A DNA stretch of 64,000 nucleotides from Geminicoccaceae bacterium (GTDB lineage Bacteria; Pseudomonadota; Alphaproteobacteria; Geminicoccales; Geminicoccaceae): positions 496,001 through 560,000 of the forward strand of contig JACKIM010000002.1 of NCBI GenBank assembly GCA_020638465.1. The letters are read 5' to 3'. Positions 1-8,191 of this stretch are shown piece after piece. Position 1 is the first letter of the stretch, and each line of letters starts with the position of its first letter. Made by a program: the position numbers and the translations under genes. The notes below the pieces were generated by a model, which searched no databases, was not told the origin of the DNA, and saw only the letters and a program-made list of their open reading frames with translations.

Positions 1-45
1 TAGCCGTCGCCGGTCGGGCTTTCACTCAATCATGGAGCATTTGCC

Positions 46-1173
46 ATGGCGCTCATGGACAAGATTTTCGGCGAATTCGTCGACGTCATCGAATGGACCG
101 ATTCCAGTCCGGACACGCTCGTCTGGCGCTTCGAACGCTATGGCAACGAAATCAAGCATGGCGCCAAGCTGACCGTGCGTGAAGGTCAGATGGCGGTATT
201 CGTCAACGAGGGCGAGGTGGCCGATGTGTTCGGTCCCGGCATGTATGAGTTGCTGACGGCCAACCTGCCCATTCTCTCGACCCTGCAGAACTGGCGTCAC
301 GGCTTCGAGAGCCCGTTCAAGGCCGAGGTCTATTTCTTCAACATGCGCCGGTATCCCGACCTCAAGTGGGGAACGAAGAATCCGGTGATCGTGCGCGACC
401 CGGAATTCGGCATGGTTCGGCTTCGCGCGTTCGGTACCTACGAGATCCGTATCACGGACCCGGCGGTGCTGCTGCGCGAGATTGTCGGCACGGACGAGCA
501 TTTCACCACCAGCGAGATCAGCAACCAGCTGCGCAATGTCATTGTCACGCGCTTCACGGCCGTGCTCGGCAGTTCCGGCATTCCGCTGCTCGATCTAGCC
601 GCCAACAACGATCACCTGTCGAATTTCGTCACGGGGCGGATTGCGCCGGAATTTGCCAATTACGGTCTCGAACTGACCAAGCTGCTCGTCGAGAGCATCT
701 CGCTGCCGAAGGAAGTCGAGGAAGCGATGGACCGACGGACCTCGATAGGCATGGTCGGCGACCTGTCACGCTATTCCCAGTTCCAGGCAGCCGAGGCGAT
801 GCGCACGGCGGCAGCCAATCCGGGAGACGGGGGAGCTGCCGCGGGGCTCGGCATGGGCATGGGAATGGCCATGGCACAGCAGATGGCCAATGCCATGCAG
901 CAGCAGGGAAATTCGGGTATGCCGGCAGCCGGTGCGGCGGCACCGCCGCCACTGCCGTCGGCCACGCGCTATCACGTGGCAAAGGGCGGGCAGGCGACGG
1001 GGCCGTTCGATGTCGCGACCCTGCAAGCGATGAGTGCCCGTGGCGAGCTGACCCGCGACACGCTGGTGTGGACCGAAGGCATGGCTGGCTGGGAGGCTGC
1101 CTCGAAGCGGGGCGATCTTGCCAGTCTTTTCGGCTCTACCCCGCCGCCCATTCCCGGTGGAGGCACTCCCTGA
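46..1173 (+). CDS. SPFH-domain protein with C-terminal GYF_2 domain
   Basis: Protein of 375 residues. The first ~235 residues resemble the SPFH/virion-core-like (YdjI-type) scaffold family, with EIKHGAKLTVREGQ near the N-terminus. A Met/Gly/Ala/Gln-rich linker follows (about 275-300, GMGMGMAMAQQMANAMQQQ). The C-terminus (about 307-365) looks like a GYF_2 domain, with the W-T-E-G-M-A-G-W core. The family is thought to organise membrane or protein assemblies; no enzyme function is implied. It is followed 3 bases later by a zinc-ribbon membrane protein, a common partner for this type, so the two probably form an operon. The ATG at 46 is the first start in a good context. Family call fairly sure, role unknown. 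Confidence 0.75.
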   Translation: MALMDKIFGEFVDVIEWTDSSPDTLVWRFERYGNEIKHGAKLTVREGQMAVFVNEGEVADVFGPGMYELLTANLPILSTLQNWRHGFESPFKAEVYFFNMRRYPDLKWGTKNPVIVRDPEFGMVRLRAFGTYEIRITDPAVLLREIVGTDEHFTTSEISNQLRNVIVTRFTAVLGSSGIPLLDLAANNDHLSNFVTGRIAPEFANYGLELTKLLVESISLPKEVEEAMDRRTSIGMVGDLSRYSQFQAAEAMRTAAANPGDGGAAAGLGMGMGMAMAQQMANAMQQQGNSGMPAAGAAAPPPLPSATRYHVAKGGQATGPFDVATLQAMSARGELTRDTLVWTEGMAGWEAASKRGDLASLFGSTPPPIPGGGTP

Positions 1174-1176
1174 TCG

Positions 1177-2346
1177 ATGGGTATCGGTCCCTGGGGACGT
1201 CGGGAAGTCGAGCCTGCGGTCGAGCCCGGCAGTGACCATGCCTTGCGTGAAGCGCAACTGACCTGCGAGAGCTGTGGCGCGGTGCTGTCCTATGCCCCCG
1301 GTCGGGGAGAGCTGGAGTGTCAGTATTGCGGCCACGTGAACCGCATCCAGACGGTCGATGTGGCGATTGTTGAACAGGATCTGGAGGCGGCACTTCGCCG
1401 AAGTGGACATTCCGCGCCCTTGGAAGATGTCCAGCTTGTCACCTGTTCGAGCTGCAATGCGAGTTTCACCTTCGATGCCAACCGGCACGCCGGCGAGTGC
1501 CCGTTCTGCGGCCAGTCGATCGTCACCGACACCGGTGTTCAACGCCAGATCAAGCCGCAGGCGGTACTGCCGTTCGAGGTTCCCGAAGCACGTGCGCGCG
1601 AGCGGGTCCGTTCGTGGTTGCAGGGGCTTTGGTTCGCGCCGAACAGGCTTCGCCGCATGGGACAGGTGAGCGGTGCGCTGCACGGTGTCTATCTGCCATA
1701 CTGGACGTATGACAGCGATACGCAGACCGATTATGTCGGCCGTCGTGGCGAGATCTACCTGGAACCCGTGCAGGTCCGCACGCGCGTCAATGGTCGCGAT
1801 GTGGTCCAGACGAAGATGGTGCAGAAGGTGCGCTGGTATCCCGCGCGGGGACGTGTCAGGCGGCATTTCGACGATGTGCTGGTGCTGGCTTCGAAATCGC
1901 TGCCCACATGGATGACCGACCGGCTGGAACCGTGGGATCTCGGCGGTCTCAAGCCCTATTCCGCACATTATGTCACCGGCTTTCAGGCTGAGTCCTACCG
2001 CATCGAGCTCGGCGACGGGTTCAGCGTCGCGCGCGAGAAGATGAAGAACCGGATCGCGTCCGATGTCCGCATGGATATCGGTGGCGATCTGCAACAGATC
2101 AGCCAGATGGACATTCGCCACAGCGAGACGACCTTCAAGCACATCCTGTTGCCGTTGTGGTTGGGTGCATTCCGCTATGGGGGAAAGTCCTACCATGTGT
2201 CGGTCAACGGCCAGAACGGCGAGGTGCAGGGTGAACGTCCTTACAGCATGTGGAAGATCCTGTTGCTGGTCCTGCTGATCGCCGCTATCGGTGCGGCGGT
2301 CGGTTATTTCTATCTGGAGCCGATGCCGTCAACCGGGGTTTATTGA
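1177..2346 (+). CDS. zinc-ribbon protein with C-terminal membrane anchor
   Basis: 389 residues. Two Cys-x2-Cys pairs near residues 30-51 (CESC, CQYC) form a TFIIB-like zinc ribbon, and a second ribbon lies at about 90-113 (CSSC, CPFC). A long soluble middle region of unknown fold follows, then one hydrophobic segment near the C-terminus (about 362-383, KILLLVLLIAAIGAAVGYF). It is probably a tail-anchored inner-membrane protein. It starts 3 bases after the SPFH/GYF gene, so the two are likely co-transcribed and may act as one membrane assembly. No catalytic motif is visible and the function is unknown. Confidence 0.7.
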   Translation: MGIGPWGRREVEPAVEPGSDHALREAQLTCESCGAVLSYAPGRGELECQYCGHVNRIQTVDVAIVEQDLEAALRRSGHSAPLEDVQLVTCSSCNASFTFDANRHAGECPFCGQSIVTDTGVQRQIKPQAVLPFEVPEARARERVRSWLQGLWFAPNRLRRMGQVSGALHGVYLPYWTYDSDTQTDYVGRRGEIYLEPVQVRTRVNGRDVVQTKMVQKVRWYPARGRVRRHFDDVLVLASKSLPTWMTDRLEPWDLGGLKPYSAHYVTGFQAESYRIELGDGFSVAREKMKNRIASDVRMDIGGDLQQISQMDIRHSETTFKHILLPLWLGAFRYGGKSYHVSVNGQNGEVQGERPYSMWKILLLVLLIAAIGAAVGYFYLEPMPSTGVY

Positions 2347-2383
2347 CATAGGACGTCCCGGGGCTTTCAGGGAGCTTCGCCAC

Positions 2384-3502
2384 ATGGCTGCAAAACCGAA
2401 ACTGCGCATCGGCCTGATCGGCTCGGGCTTCATGGGCAAGGCCCATCTATTCGGGTTCGCGGCTGCCGGCAAGGTATTCGACCTGCCATTCGATTTCGAA
2501 CTGCACACACTGGCGGACATCAGCGACGAGGCCGCCCGGGTAGCGGCCGCCCGTATGGGCTTCGGCCGTTCGACCGCCGACTGGCGATGCATGGTGGAAG
2601 ATCCCGAAATCGATATGGTCGACATCACCGCTCCCAATGCCCTTCACAAGGAGATGGCGCTGGCGGCCATTGCCGCCGGCAAGCATGTCTATTGCGAGAA
2701 ACCGCTGGCACCGCGCGCCGCGGACGCGCGCGAAATGGCCGAGGCGGCGGAGGCGGCTGGTGTGCGTACGCAGGTGGGGTTCAACTATCTTTGCAATCCC
2801 ATGCTCGCGCTCGCCCGCGAGATGATTGCCGCGGGTGAACTCGGAGAGATCCGCAGCTATCGCGGCATCCATGCCGAGGATTACATGGCCGACGCACGAT
2901 CCCCCTATACATTCCGTCACGATCCATCAGGCGGGGGAGCGCTCGCGGATATCGGCAGCCATGCGCTTGCGACCGCCGAGTTTCTCCTCGGGCCGATCAG
3001 CCGGGTGATGGGCGACGTCACGACCGTGATCGGCGAGCGGCCCGACGTACAGGGCGGCATGCGGGCCGTCGAGGTCGACGACATGGCCCGTGCCTTTTTG
3101 CGTTTCGCCAATGGCGCCAGCGGCACGATCGAAGCCAACTGGATGGCCACCGGTCGCAAGATGCAGCACGATTTCGAGGTCTACGGCAGCAGGGGTGGAT
3201 TGTTCTTCACCCAGGAACGCTTCAACGAACTGCATGTCTATTCGGCGGGCGGGAGAACGGGACGGTGCGGTTTCACCCGCATCGAGGCCGGACCGGAGCA
3301 TCAGCCCTACGGCCAGTTCTGCGTTGCACCTGGCCATCAACTGGGCTTCAACGACCTCAAGGCCATCGAGGTTGCCGGCTTTGCGCGCGCCATTGGCGGC
3401 GAACAACCGGAACCCTTCAACTTCCGTGCCGGTCTTCGCATTCAGGAACTGGTGGAAGCCATTCATCTGTCCAGCCGCGAACAGGCCTGGCTGGACACCT
3501 GA
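2384..3502 (+). CDS. Gfo/Idh/MocA family oxidoreductase
   Basis: 372 residues from the ATG at 2384; an upstream extension to 2291 overlaps the previous gene and is unlikely. The N-terminal Rossmann fold opens with RIGLIGSGFMGKAH. The family EKP motif is present (YCEKPLAPRAADA, about residue 105), and the C-terminal half is the usual alpha/beta substrate domain, with GGGALADIGSHALATAEFLLG matching the conserved GG..D.G.H segment. Such enzymes oxidise or reduce sugars, inositols or related polyols with NAD(P). It precedes aroQ and an AroE-like gene, so a role in polyol, quinate or shikimate-like metabolism is possible but only inferred. Confidence 0.85.
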   Translation: MAAKPKLRIGLIGSGFMGKAHLFGFAAAGKVFDLPFDFELHTLADISDEAARVAAARMGFGRSTADWRCMVEDPEIDMVDITAPNALHKEMALAAIAAGKHVYCEKPLAPRAADAREMAEAAEAAGVRTQVGFNYLCNPMLALAREMIAAGELGEIRSYRGIHAEDYMADARSPYTFRHDPSGGGALADIGSHALATAEFLLGPISRVMGDVTTVIGERPDVQGGMRAVEVDDMARAFLRFANGASGTIEANWMATGRKMQHDFEVYGSRGGLFFTQERFNELHVYSAGGRTGRCGFTRIEAGPEHQPYGQFCVAPGHQLGFNDLKAIEVAGFARAIGGEQPEPFNFRAGLRIQELVEAIHLSSREQAWLDT

Positions 3503-3564
3503 GAGCGGATTGGCGAGGCGGGATGGCCTTTGAGCCGTGCCGACCCGTCCGGGGAGAGAACATC

Positions 3565-3585
3565 ATGAAAGACCACGAATCGTGA
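3565..3585 (+). promoter_or_regulatory. six-codon mini-ORF overlapping the aroQ start
   Basis: ATG at 3565 follows GGGGAGAG by a normal distance and encodes M-K-D-H-E-S before TGA at 3583-3585. The TGA shares bases with the GTG start of aroQ. This layout is typical of start-stop translational coupling. Whether the peptide is made is unknown. Confidence 0.35.
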
Positions 3586-4022
3586 GTAAGCTCGTCTACA
3601 TCCTCAATGGCCCGAACCTCAATCTTCTCGGCAAGCGCCAGCCGGAGATCTATGGCCGCGAGACGCTGGCAGATGTCGAGGCCGTCTGTGCCGGACTTGC
3701 GGGCGAATTGGGCCTTTCCATCCGCTTCGAGCAATCGAATGCCGAGCATCGCCTCATCGACCTGGTCCATGAGGCGCGCGAGGATGCCGCGGCGATCATC
3801 ATTAACCCCGGCGCCTACACCCATACATCCGTGGCCATTCTCGATGCGCTGAATGCCTTCGACGGGCTCGTGTTCGAGGTTCATATCTCCAACGTCCACA
3901 AGCGCGAGGCATTCCGCCACCATTCCTACGTTTCCCTGCGCGCCGACGGGGTGATCGCCGGATTCGGCACGCAGGGCTACGGCCTTGCGCTGCGGCGGAT
4001 CGCCCAGGTGATTGGCGTATAG
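3582..4022 (+). CDS. aroQ: type II 3-dehydroquinate dehydratase
   Basis: 146 residues from GTG at 3582, the usual length of type II dehydroquinases. The N-terminus YILNGPNLNLLGKRQPEIYG carries the catalytic Tyr region, and FEVHISNVHKREAFRHHSY carries the catalytic His and substrate-binding residues. It converts 3-dehydroquinate to 3-dehydroshikimate in the cytoplasm. The GTG was chosen because the homologous core begins here; the frame stays open upstream to 3537. A six-codon mini-ORF (3565-3585) with a strong GGGGAGAG ribosome site ends on this GTG (GTGA overlap), suggesting translational coupling. The shikimate dehydrogenase-like gene follows 70 bases downstream. Confidence 0.9.
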   Translation: MSKLVYILNGPNLNLLGKRQPEIYGRETLADVEAVCAGLAGELGLSIRFEQSNAEHRLIDLVHEAREDAAAIIINPGAYTHTSVAILDALNAFDGLVFEVHISNVHKREAFRHHSYVSLRADGVIAGFGTQGYGLALRRIAQVIGV

Positions 4023-4091
4023 TTCCGTCCGGGGGAACCTGTCGGGCTGATTGTTTTGCCGGATTGATGACTTCGGCGTTGTGGAGGAATA

Positions 4092-4934
4092 ATGACGGTC
4101 GAGATCAACGGCCACACACAGGTAATCGCCCATCTGGGAGTTCCGACCAGCAGCTTTCGTGCGCCGATGATCTACAATCCCTATTTCGAGAATGTCGGCA
4201 TCAACGCGGTTGTCGTGCCGATGGGTTGCGAGCCCGAGGATTTCCCGATCTTCATGCGTCATGTGGCCCGCCTGAGGAACTTCGCGGGGGCCTTGATCAC
4301 CATGCCGCACAAGGTCGAGGTGGTGAAGCTTCTCGACGAGGCGAGCACCGCCGTGCGCATCTGCGGGGCCTGCAACGCCGTGCGCCGGGACGATGAGGGT
4401 CGGCTCGTGGGCGAAATGTTCGATGGCGAAGGCTTCGTGCGCGGCCTCGGGCGCAAGGGACCCACTGCCGAGGGAGCTTCCGCGCTGGTGATCGGCGCCG
4501 GCGGCGCCGGTTCGGCCATAGCCGCGTCGTTGGCCGGTGCCGGGGTCTCGCGCATCGGCCTGTGCGACCTGCGTGCGCCGGCGGTCGATGCGCTGGCTGC
4601 ACGGATTGCCGCTCACTATCCCGATGTCGAGATCGTTTGCGGAACGAGGGATCCTTCGGGATGGGACATCGTCACCAATGCCACGCCGCTCGGCATGAAT
4701 GCCGGCGATCCCTTGCCGCTGGATGTGGATCGTATCGATCCGTCGACCTTTGTCGGCGAGGTCGTGTTGACGGTAGAGGAAACACCCTTTCTCGCGGCTT
4801 GTCGTGCACGCGGCTGTACCACCCAGGTGGGGACCGACATGCTGTTCGAACAGATCCCGGCCTATCTGGAATTTTTCGGTTTTCCGACGACGACACCGCA
4901 AGATCTCCGCCGGCTTGCCCGTCTTGTCGCCTGA
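4092..4934 (+). CDS. shikimate dehydrogenase family protein (AroE-like, RAP variant)
   Basis: 280 residues with the AroE two-domain layout. The conserved catalytic Lys is in ITMPHK (about residue 75), the Asn-containing ACNAV segment follows, and the Asp of the DG motif is in MFDGEGF. The NADP-binding glycine loop is VIGAGGAGSA (about 137-146). The substrate carboxylate-binding SxSP motif of true AroE is replaced by SSFRAP near residue 20. The same RAP replacement is seen in the second AroE-like protein at 17689-18489, so both probably belong to a subfamily with a different substrate. It lies downstream of aroQ, so a link to dehydroquinate/shikimate chemistry is plausible. Confidence 0.8.
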   Translation: MTVEINGHTQVIAHLGVPTSSFRAPMIYNPYFENVGINAVVVPMGCEPEDFPIFMRHVARLRNFAGALITMPHKVEVVKLLDEASTAVRICGACNAVRRDDEGRLVGEMFDGEGFVRGLGRKGPTAEGASALVIGAGGAGSAIAASLAGAGVSRIGLCDLRAPAVDALAARIAAHYPDVEIVCGTRDPSGWDIVTNATPLGMNAGDPLPLDVDRIDPSTFVGEVVLTVEETPFLAACRARGCTTQVGTDMLFEQIPAYLEFFGFPTTTPQDLRRLARLVA

Positions 4935-5024
4935 GGAGGAAGACCAGTAGCCGGAGGGCCGACTTGCAAGCATGTCCTTCAGGCTGCACAGTGGGGCTGA
5001 TAACACTCAGTCGGGAGAGGCATC

Positions 5025-5975
5025 TTGAAGATTGTCCTGTCATTGAGCCTGGGCCTGAGCCTTCTGGTTACCCCTGCCATGATCACACCGGTGTCGGCCG
5101 CCGATCCGGAGAGTTGCCATCAGGTGCGCTTTTCCGATGTGGGCTGGACGGACATTACCGCCACCACCGCGCTTGCGGCCGCCGTCCTTGAGGGGCTGGG
5201 CTATCAGCCGAGTGCGGAGATACTGGCCGTCCCGGTCACCTACAAGAGCCTGAGCAACAAGGATATCGACGTCTTCCTCGGCAACTGGATGCCGACGATG
5301 GAAGCGGATATCCGCCCTTATCTGGACGATGGTTCGGTTGAGGATCTGGGCGTCAATCTCGAAGGTGCGAAATATACACTGGCGGTGCCGACTTATCTGG
5401 CCGAGCAGGGATTGCGCGATTTTTCCGATATCGGGAAATTTGCCGACGGGCTGGATGACAGGATCTACGGCATCGAGCCGGGCAATGACGGCAACCGCCT
5501 GATCCAGCAGATGATCGACGAGGACGCCTTCGGACTGGGACAGTTCGAGGTTGTCGAGAGTTCCGAGCAGGGGATGCTCGCACAGGTGGCAAGAGCGGCC
5601 CGCAATCAGGATCCCATCGTGTTCCTGGGGTGGGAGCCGCACCCGATGAACGCCAATTTCGATCTCACCTATCTGTCAGGCGGCGATGACTGGTTCGGGC
5701 CCGATTACGGTGGCGCGACGGTGCATACCAATGTCCGGGCAGGCTACCTCGATGAATGCCCGAATGTCGGCAAGTTGCTGACGAATATGAAATTTTCCCT
5801 GAAGATGGAAAATGAGGTCATGTCCGGCATTCTCGATGACGGGAAGGAACCGGCCGATGCGGCCACCGCATGGCTCAAGGAGCATCCCGAAGTTCTCGAT
5901 GCGTGGCTCGATGACGTCACCACTGTCGACGGCAATGAGGGGCTGACGGCCGTGACCTCGCATCTCGGGCTCTGA
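5025..5975 (+). CDS. choX: choline/betaine ABC transporter substrate-binding protein
   Basis: 316 residues from TTG at 5025, with GGGAGAGG just upstream. The N-terminus is a signal peptide (KIVLSLSLGLSLLVTPAMITPVSA), so the mature protein is periplasmic. The family signature includes VRFSDVGWTDITATTALAA, DVFLGNWMPTMEADIRPYL and PIVFLGWEPHPMN, with tryptophans expected to cage the quaternary amine. This matches the ChoX/ProX group that delivers choline to ChoW. The permease and ATPase genes follow immediately with 3-base spacing and a 4-base overlap, giving a choXWV operon. Substrate could also be glycine betaine, but the ChoX resemblance is stronger. Confidence 0.85.
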   Translation: MKIVLSLSLGLSLLVTPAMITPVSAADPESCHQVRFSDVGWTDITATTALAAAVLEGLGYQPSAEILAVPVTYKSLSNKDIDVFLGNWMPTMEADIRPYLDDGSVEDLGVNLEGAKYTLAVPTYLAEQGLRDFSDIGKFADGLDDRIYGIEPGNDGNRLIQQMIDEDAFGLGQFEVVESSEQGMLAQVARAARNQDPIVFLGWEPHPMNANFDLTYLSGGDDWFGPDYGGATVHTNVRAGYLDECPNVGKLLTNMKFSLKMENEVMSGILDDGKEPADAATAWLKEHPEVLDAWLDDVTTVDGNEGLTAVTSHLGL

Positions 5976-5978
5976 TCG

Positions 5979-6812
5979 TTGGATTTTATCCAGAAGTACA
6001 AGATCCCGCTCGGCAAATGGATGGAGAGTGGGGTCGACTTCCTCAACGATCATGCTGCCTGGCTGTTCAACTTCATTTCCGATGTCGTTGGTGGTCTCAT
6101 CGAGGGGCTGATCGACATCCTGCAATGGTTGCCATGGCCGGTGCTGGTCGTCTTGATGGCAGGCGGCAGCTATATCCTGCAGCGATCGGTAAAACTCTCC
6201 GTTGGTATTCTTCTCGGACTGCTGTTGATCGTCAATCTGGGCTATTGGGACGAGACCATCGAAACGCTCGCTTTGGTGGTATTCGCCACCGCGCTGTGCA
6301 TGCTGGTGGGAGTGCCCGTCGGGATCGCCGCGGCCCACAGGCCATGGCTTTATGCCGGTCTGCGACCGGTACTCGACCTGATGCAGACGATACCGACCTT
6401 TGTCTATCTCATTCCGACGCTGATCCTCTTCGGGCTTGGAGTTGTGCCGGGGCTGATCTCGACCGTGATCTTCGCGCTGCCGGCACCCATACGGCTCACT
6501 CATCTGGGGATATCGAACGTGCCGAAGCCGCTGATCGAGGCGGGCGAGGCCTTTGGAGCGACTTCTTCGCAATTGTTGTGGAAGGTCGAACTGCCGCATG
6601 CCATGCCGACCATCATGGCCGGGCTGACGCAGTGCATCATGCTTTCACTGTCGATGGTCGTCATTTCGGCGCTGGTCGGGGCGGGCGGGCTCGGGAAACC
6701 CGTGGTCCGCGCTCTCAATACGGTGAATATCGCCAACGGGTTCGAAGCGGGCCTGGCGATCGTCATTCTTGCCATCGTACTCGACCGCGTCTGTCGGAAG
6801 CCTGAACGATGA
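5979..6812 (+). CDS. choW: choline ABC transporter permease
   Basis: 277 residues from TTG at 5979, three bases after the choX stop. About six to seven hydrophobic segments are visible, among them VLVVLMAGGSYIL, VGILLGLLLIVNLGYW, ALVVFATALCMLVGVPVGI and FVYLIPTLILFGLGVVPGLI. The EAA loop that docks to the ATPase is EAGEAFGATSSQLLWKVELP (about 187-206). This is the ProW/ChoW inner-membrane permease of choline or betaine importers. It overlaps choV by 4 bases (ATGA), indicating coupled translation. Confidence 0.87.
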   Translation: MDFIQKYKIPLGKWMESGVDFLNDHAAWLFNFISDVVGGLIEGLIDILQWLPWPVLVVLMAGGSYILQRSVKLSVGILLGLLLIVNLGYWDETIETLALVVFATALCMLVGVPVGIAAAHRPWLYAGLRPVLDLMQTIPTFVYLIPTLILFGLGVVPGLISTVIFALPAPIRLTHLGISNVPKPLIEAGEAFGATSSQLLWKVELPHAMPTIMAGLTQCIMLSLSMVVISALVGAGGLGKPVVRALNTVNIANGFEAGLAIVILAIVLDRVCRKPER

Positions 6813-7897
6813 GTTCTGTAGCTGCTGTTGAATTTCGCGATGTCGACATTGTCTTCGGCGACAGACCCGAACGGGCATTGCCCTTCATCGACGAAGGCAA
6901 ACGCCGCGAGGAGATTCTCGACAAGACGGGACAGGTGCTGGGTGCCGCGCAATGCTGCCTTGCCGTCGAGCGCGGTGAAATATTTGTCCTAATGGGATTG
7001 TCAGGGTCGGGCAAATCGACCCTGTTGCGGGCCGTCAACCGATTGAACAAGGTGACGCGGGGAGAAGTCCTGATCGAGGACGAGGGACGGCCTGCCGATG
7101 TCGTCCGCTGCGGCCGGGCAACCCTGCGGCGCCTGCGCACCCGGCGCATTGCCATGGTGTTCCAGCAGTTCGCACTGCTGCCCTGGCGCACGGTCGCCGA
7201 GAATGTCGGCTTTGGCCTGGAGCTGCGCGGTATCGATCCGGCCGGGCGCGAGCGCATCGTTCGCGAGAAGCTGGAGCTGGTGCATCTGGGCGAGTGGGCG
7301 GACAAGCATGCACACGAGTTGTCCGGCGGGATGCAGCAGCGTGTCGGGCTGGCGCGGGCGCTGGCCACGGACGCCGACATCCTGTTGATGGACGAGCCGT
7401 TCTCGGCGCTTGATCCGCTCATCCGCGACCGGTTGCAGGACGAGTTGCTGGATTTGCAGCGACAGCTGGGCAAGACCATCATCTTCGTCAGCCACGACCT
7501 CGATGAGGCCATCAAGCTCGGCAATCGTATTGCCATCATGGAAGGGGGGCGCATCGTCCAGTCGGGTACGCCCGAAACGATCATCACCCGGCCGGCAAAC
7601 GATTACGTGCGCAGTTTTGTCAACAATGTGAACCCGTTGCGTGTCCTGACGGCGGGATCCCTGATGTGTCCGGCGGATGGTCCGCCGTCATCGACGGATG
7701 CCGTGAACATCGACACGCTGATGAGCGAACCGGGATCGCCTCCGTCGGCCGTGTTCTGCCGAACGCGGACGGCCATGCAAGACCTGGTCAGATGCAGTGC
7801 AGCCGGTCACGGGCCATTCCATGTCGAGGATGATAACGGGCAGGTCATCGGCATGATCGAGCCATCGGTCCTGCTGCGGGCGCTCGTCGAGCGATAG
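6809..7897 (+). CDS. choV: choline ABC transporter ATP-binding protein
   Basis: 362 residues. Walker A is GLSGSGKST (about 65-73), the Q-loop region is MVFQQFALLPW, the signature is LSGGMQQR (about 171-178), and Walker B is ILLMDEP followed by FSALD. The ~90-residue tail after the NBD replaces the classic CBS pair of ProV and ends in a CBS-like HFHVEDDNGQVIGMIEPS. The N-terminal 60 residues before Walker A, with the ALPFIDEGKRREEIL segment, are typical of ChoV. It energises choline import with ChoW and ChoX. It is the last gene of the operon; tRNA-His follows on the other strand. Confidence 0.9.
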   Translation: MSSVAAVEFRDVDIVFGDRPERALPFIDEGKRREEILDKTGQVLGAAQCCLAVERGEIFVLMGLSGSGKSTLLRAVNRLNKVTRGEVLIEDEGRPADVVRCGRATLRRLRTRRIAMVFQQFALLPWRTVAENVGFGLELRGIDPAGRERIVREKLELVHLGEWADKHAHELSGGMQQRVGLARALATDADILLMDEPFSALDPLIRDRLQDELLDLQRQLGKTIIFVSHDLDEAIKLGNRIAIMEGGRIVQSGTPETIITRPANDYVRSFVNNVNPLRVLTAGSLMCPADGPPSSTDAVNIDTLMSEPGSPPSAVFCRTRTAMQDLVRCSAAGHGPFHVEDDNGQVIGMIEPSVLLRALVER

Positions 7898-7960
7898 TTG
7901 CGCCATGCGACCGTTATCATGGTCCGGCTCGTTCGAACATATCCGGTCGATGGGAAAAGT

Positions 7961-8038
7961 GGGGCGAGCGACGCGACTTGAACGCGCGACCTCCAGGGCC
8001 ACAACCTGGCGCTCTAACCAACTGAGCTACGCCCGCCA
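7961..8038 (-). tRNA. tRNA-His (anticodon GUG)
   Basis: Read on the minus strand, the cloverleaf has an 8-base acceptor stem including the extra G-1:C73 pair specific to tRNA-His. The D arm is GCTCAGTTGGTTAGAGC, and the anticodon loop TTGTGGC is held by a CCAGG/CCTGG stem. The T arm is GCGCG-TTCAAGT-CGCGT-like, and a CCA end is encoded at 7961-7963. The anticodon is GTG. Confidence 0.95.
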
Positions 8039-8191
8039 CGAGACGGGCGCTTTGTGACGTAAAGGCACGACGACGTCAAGCATTGCCAACGGCTTTTGCG
8101 TACCCTCATTCTGTAGGTCTGCACTGAAATCCGTGCTAGGTCTGAATCAATCACGATGTGAGGATCGAGTCAGCAGCGGGCCTCGGGGACC

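Noticed and set aside
766..2196. Long minus-strand open frame of 476 codons
   Set aside because: It lies opposite the SPFH and zinc-ribbon genes, has no domain motif, and is typical of antisense frames in GC-rich DNA.
3417..5006. Minus-strand open frame of 529 codons
   Set aside because: It runs antisense through aroQ and the AroE-like gene, both of which are clear.
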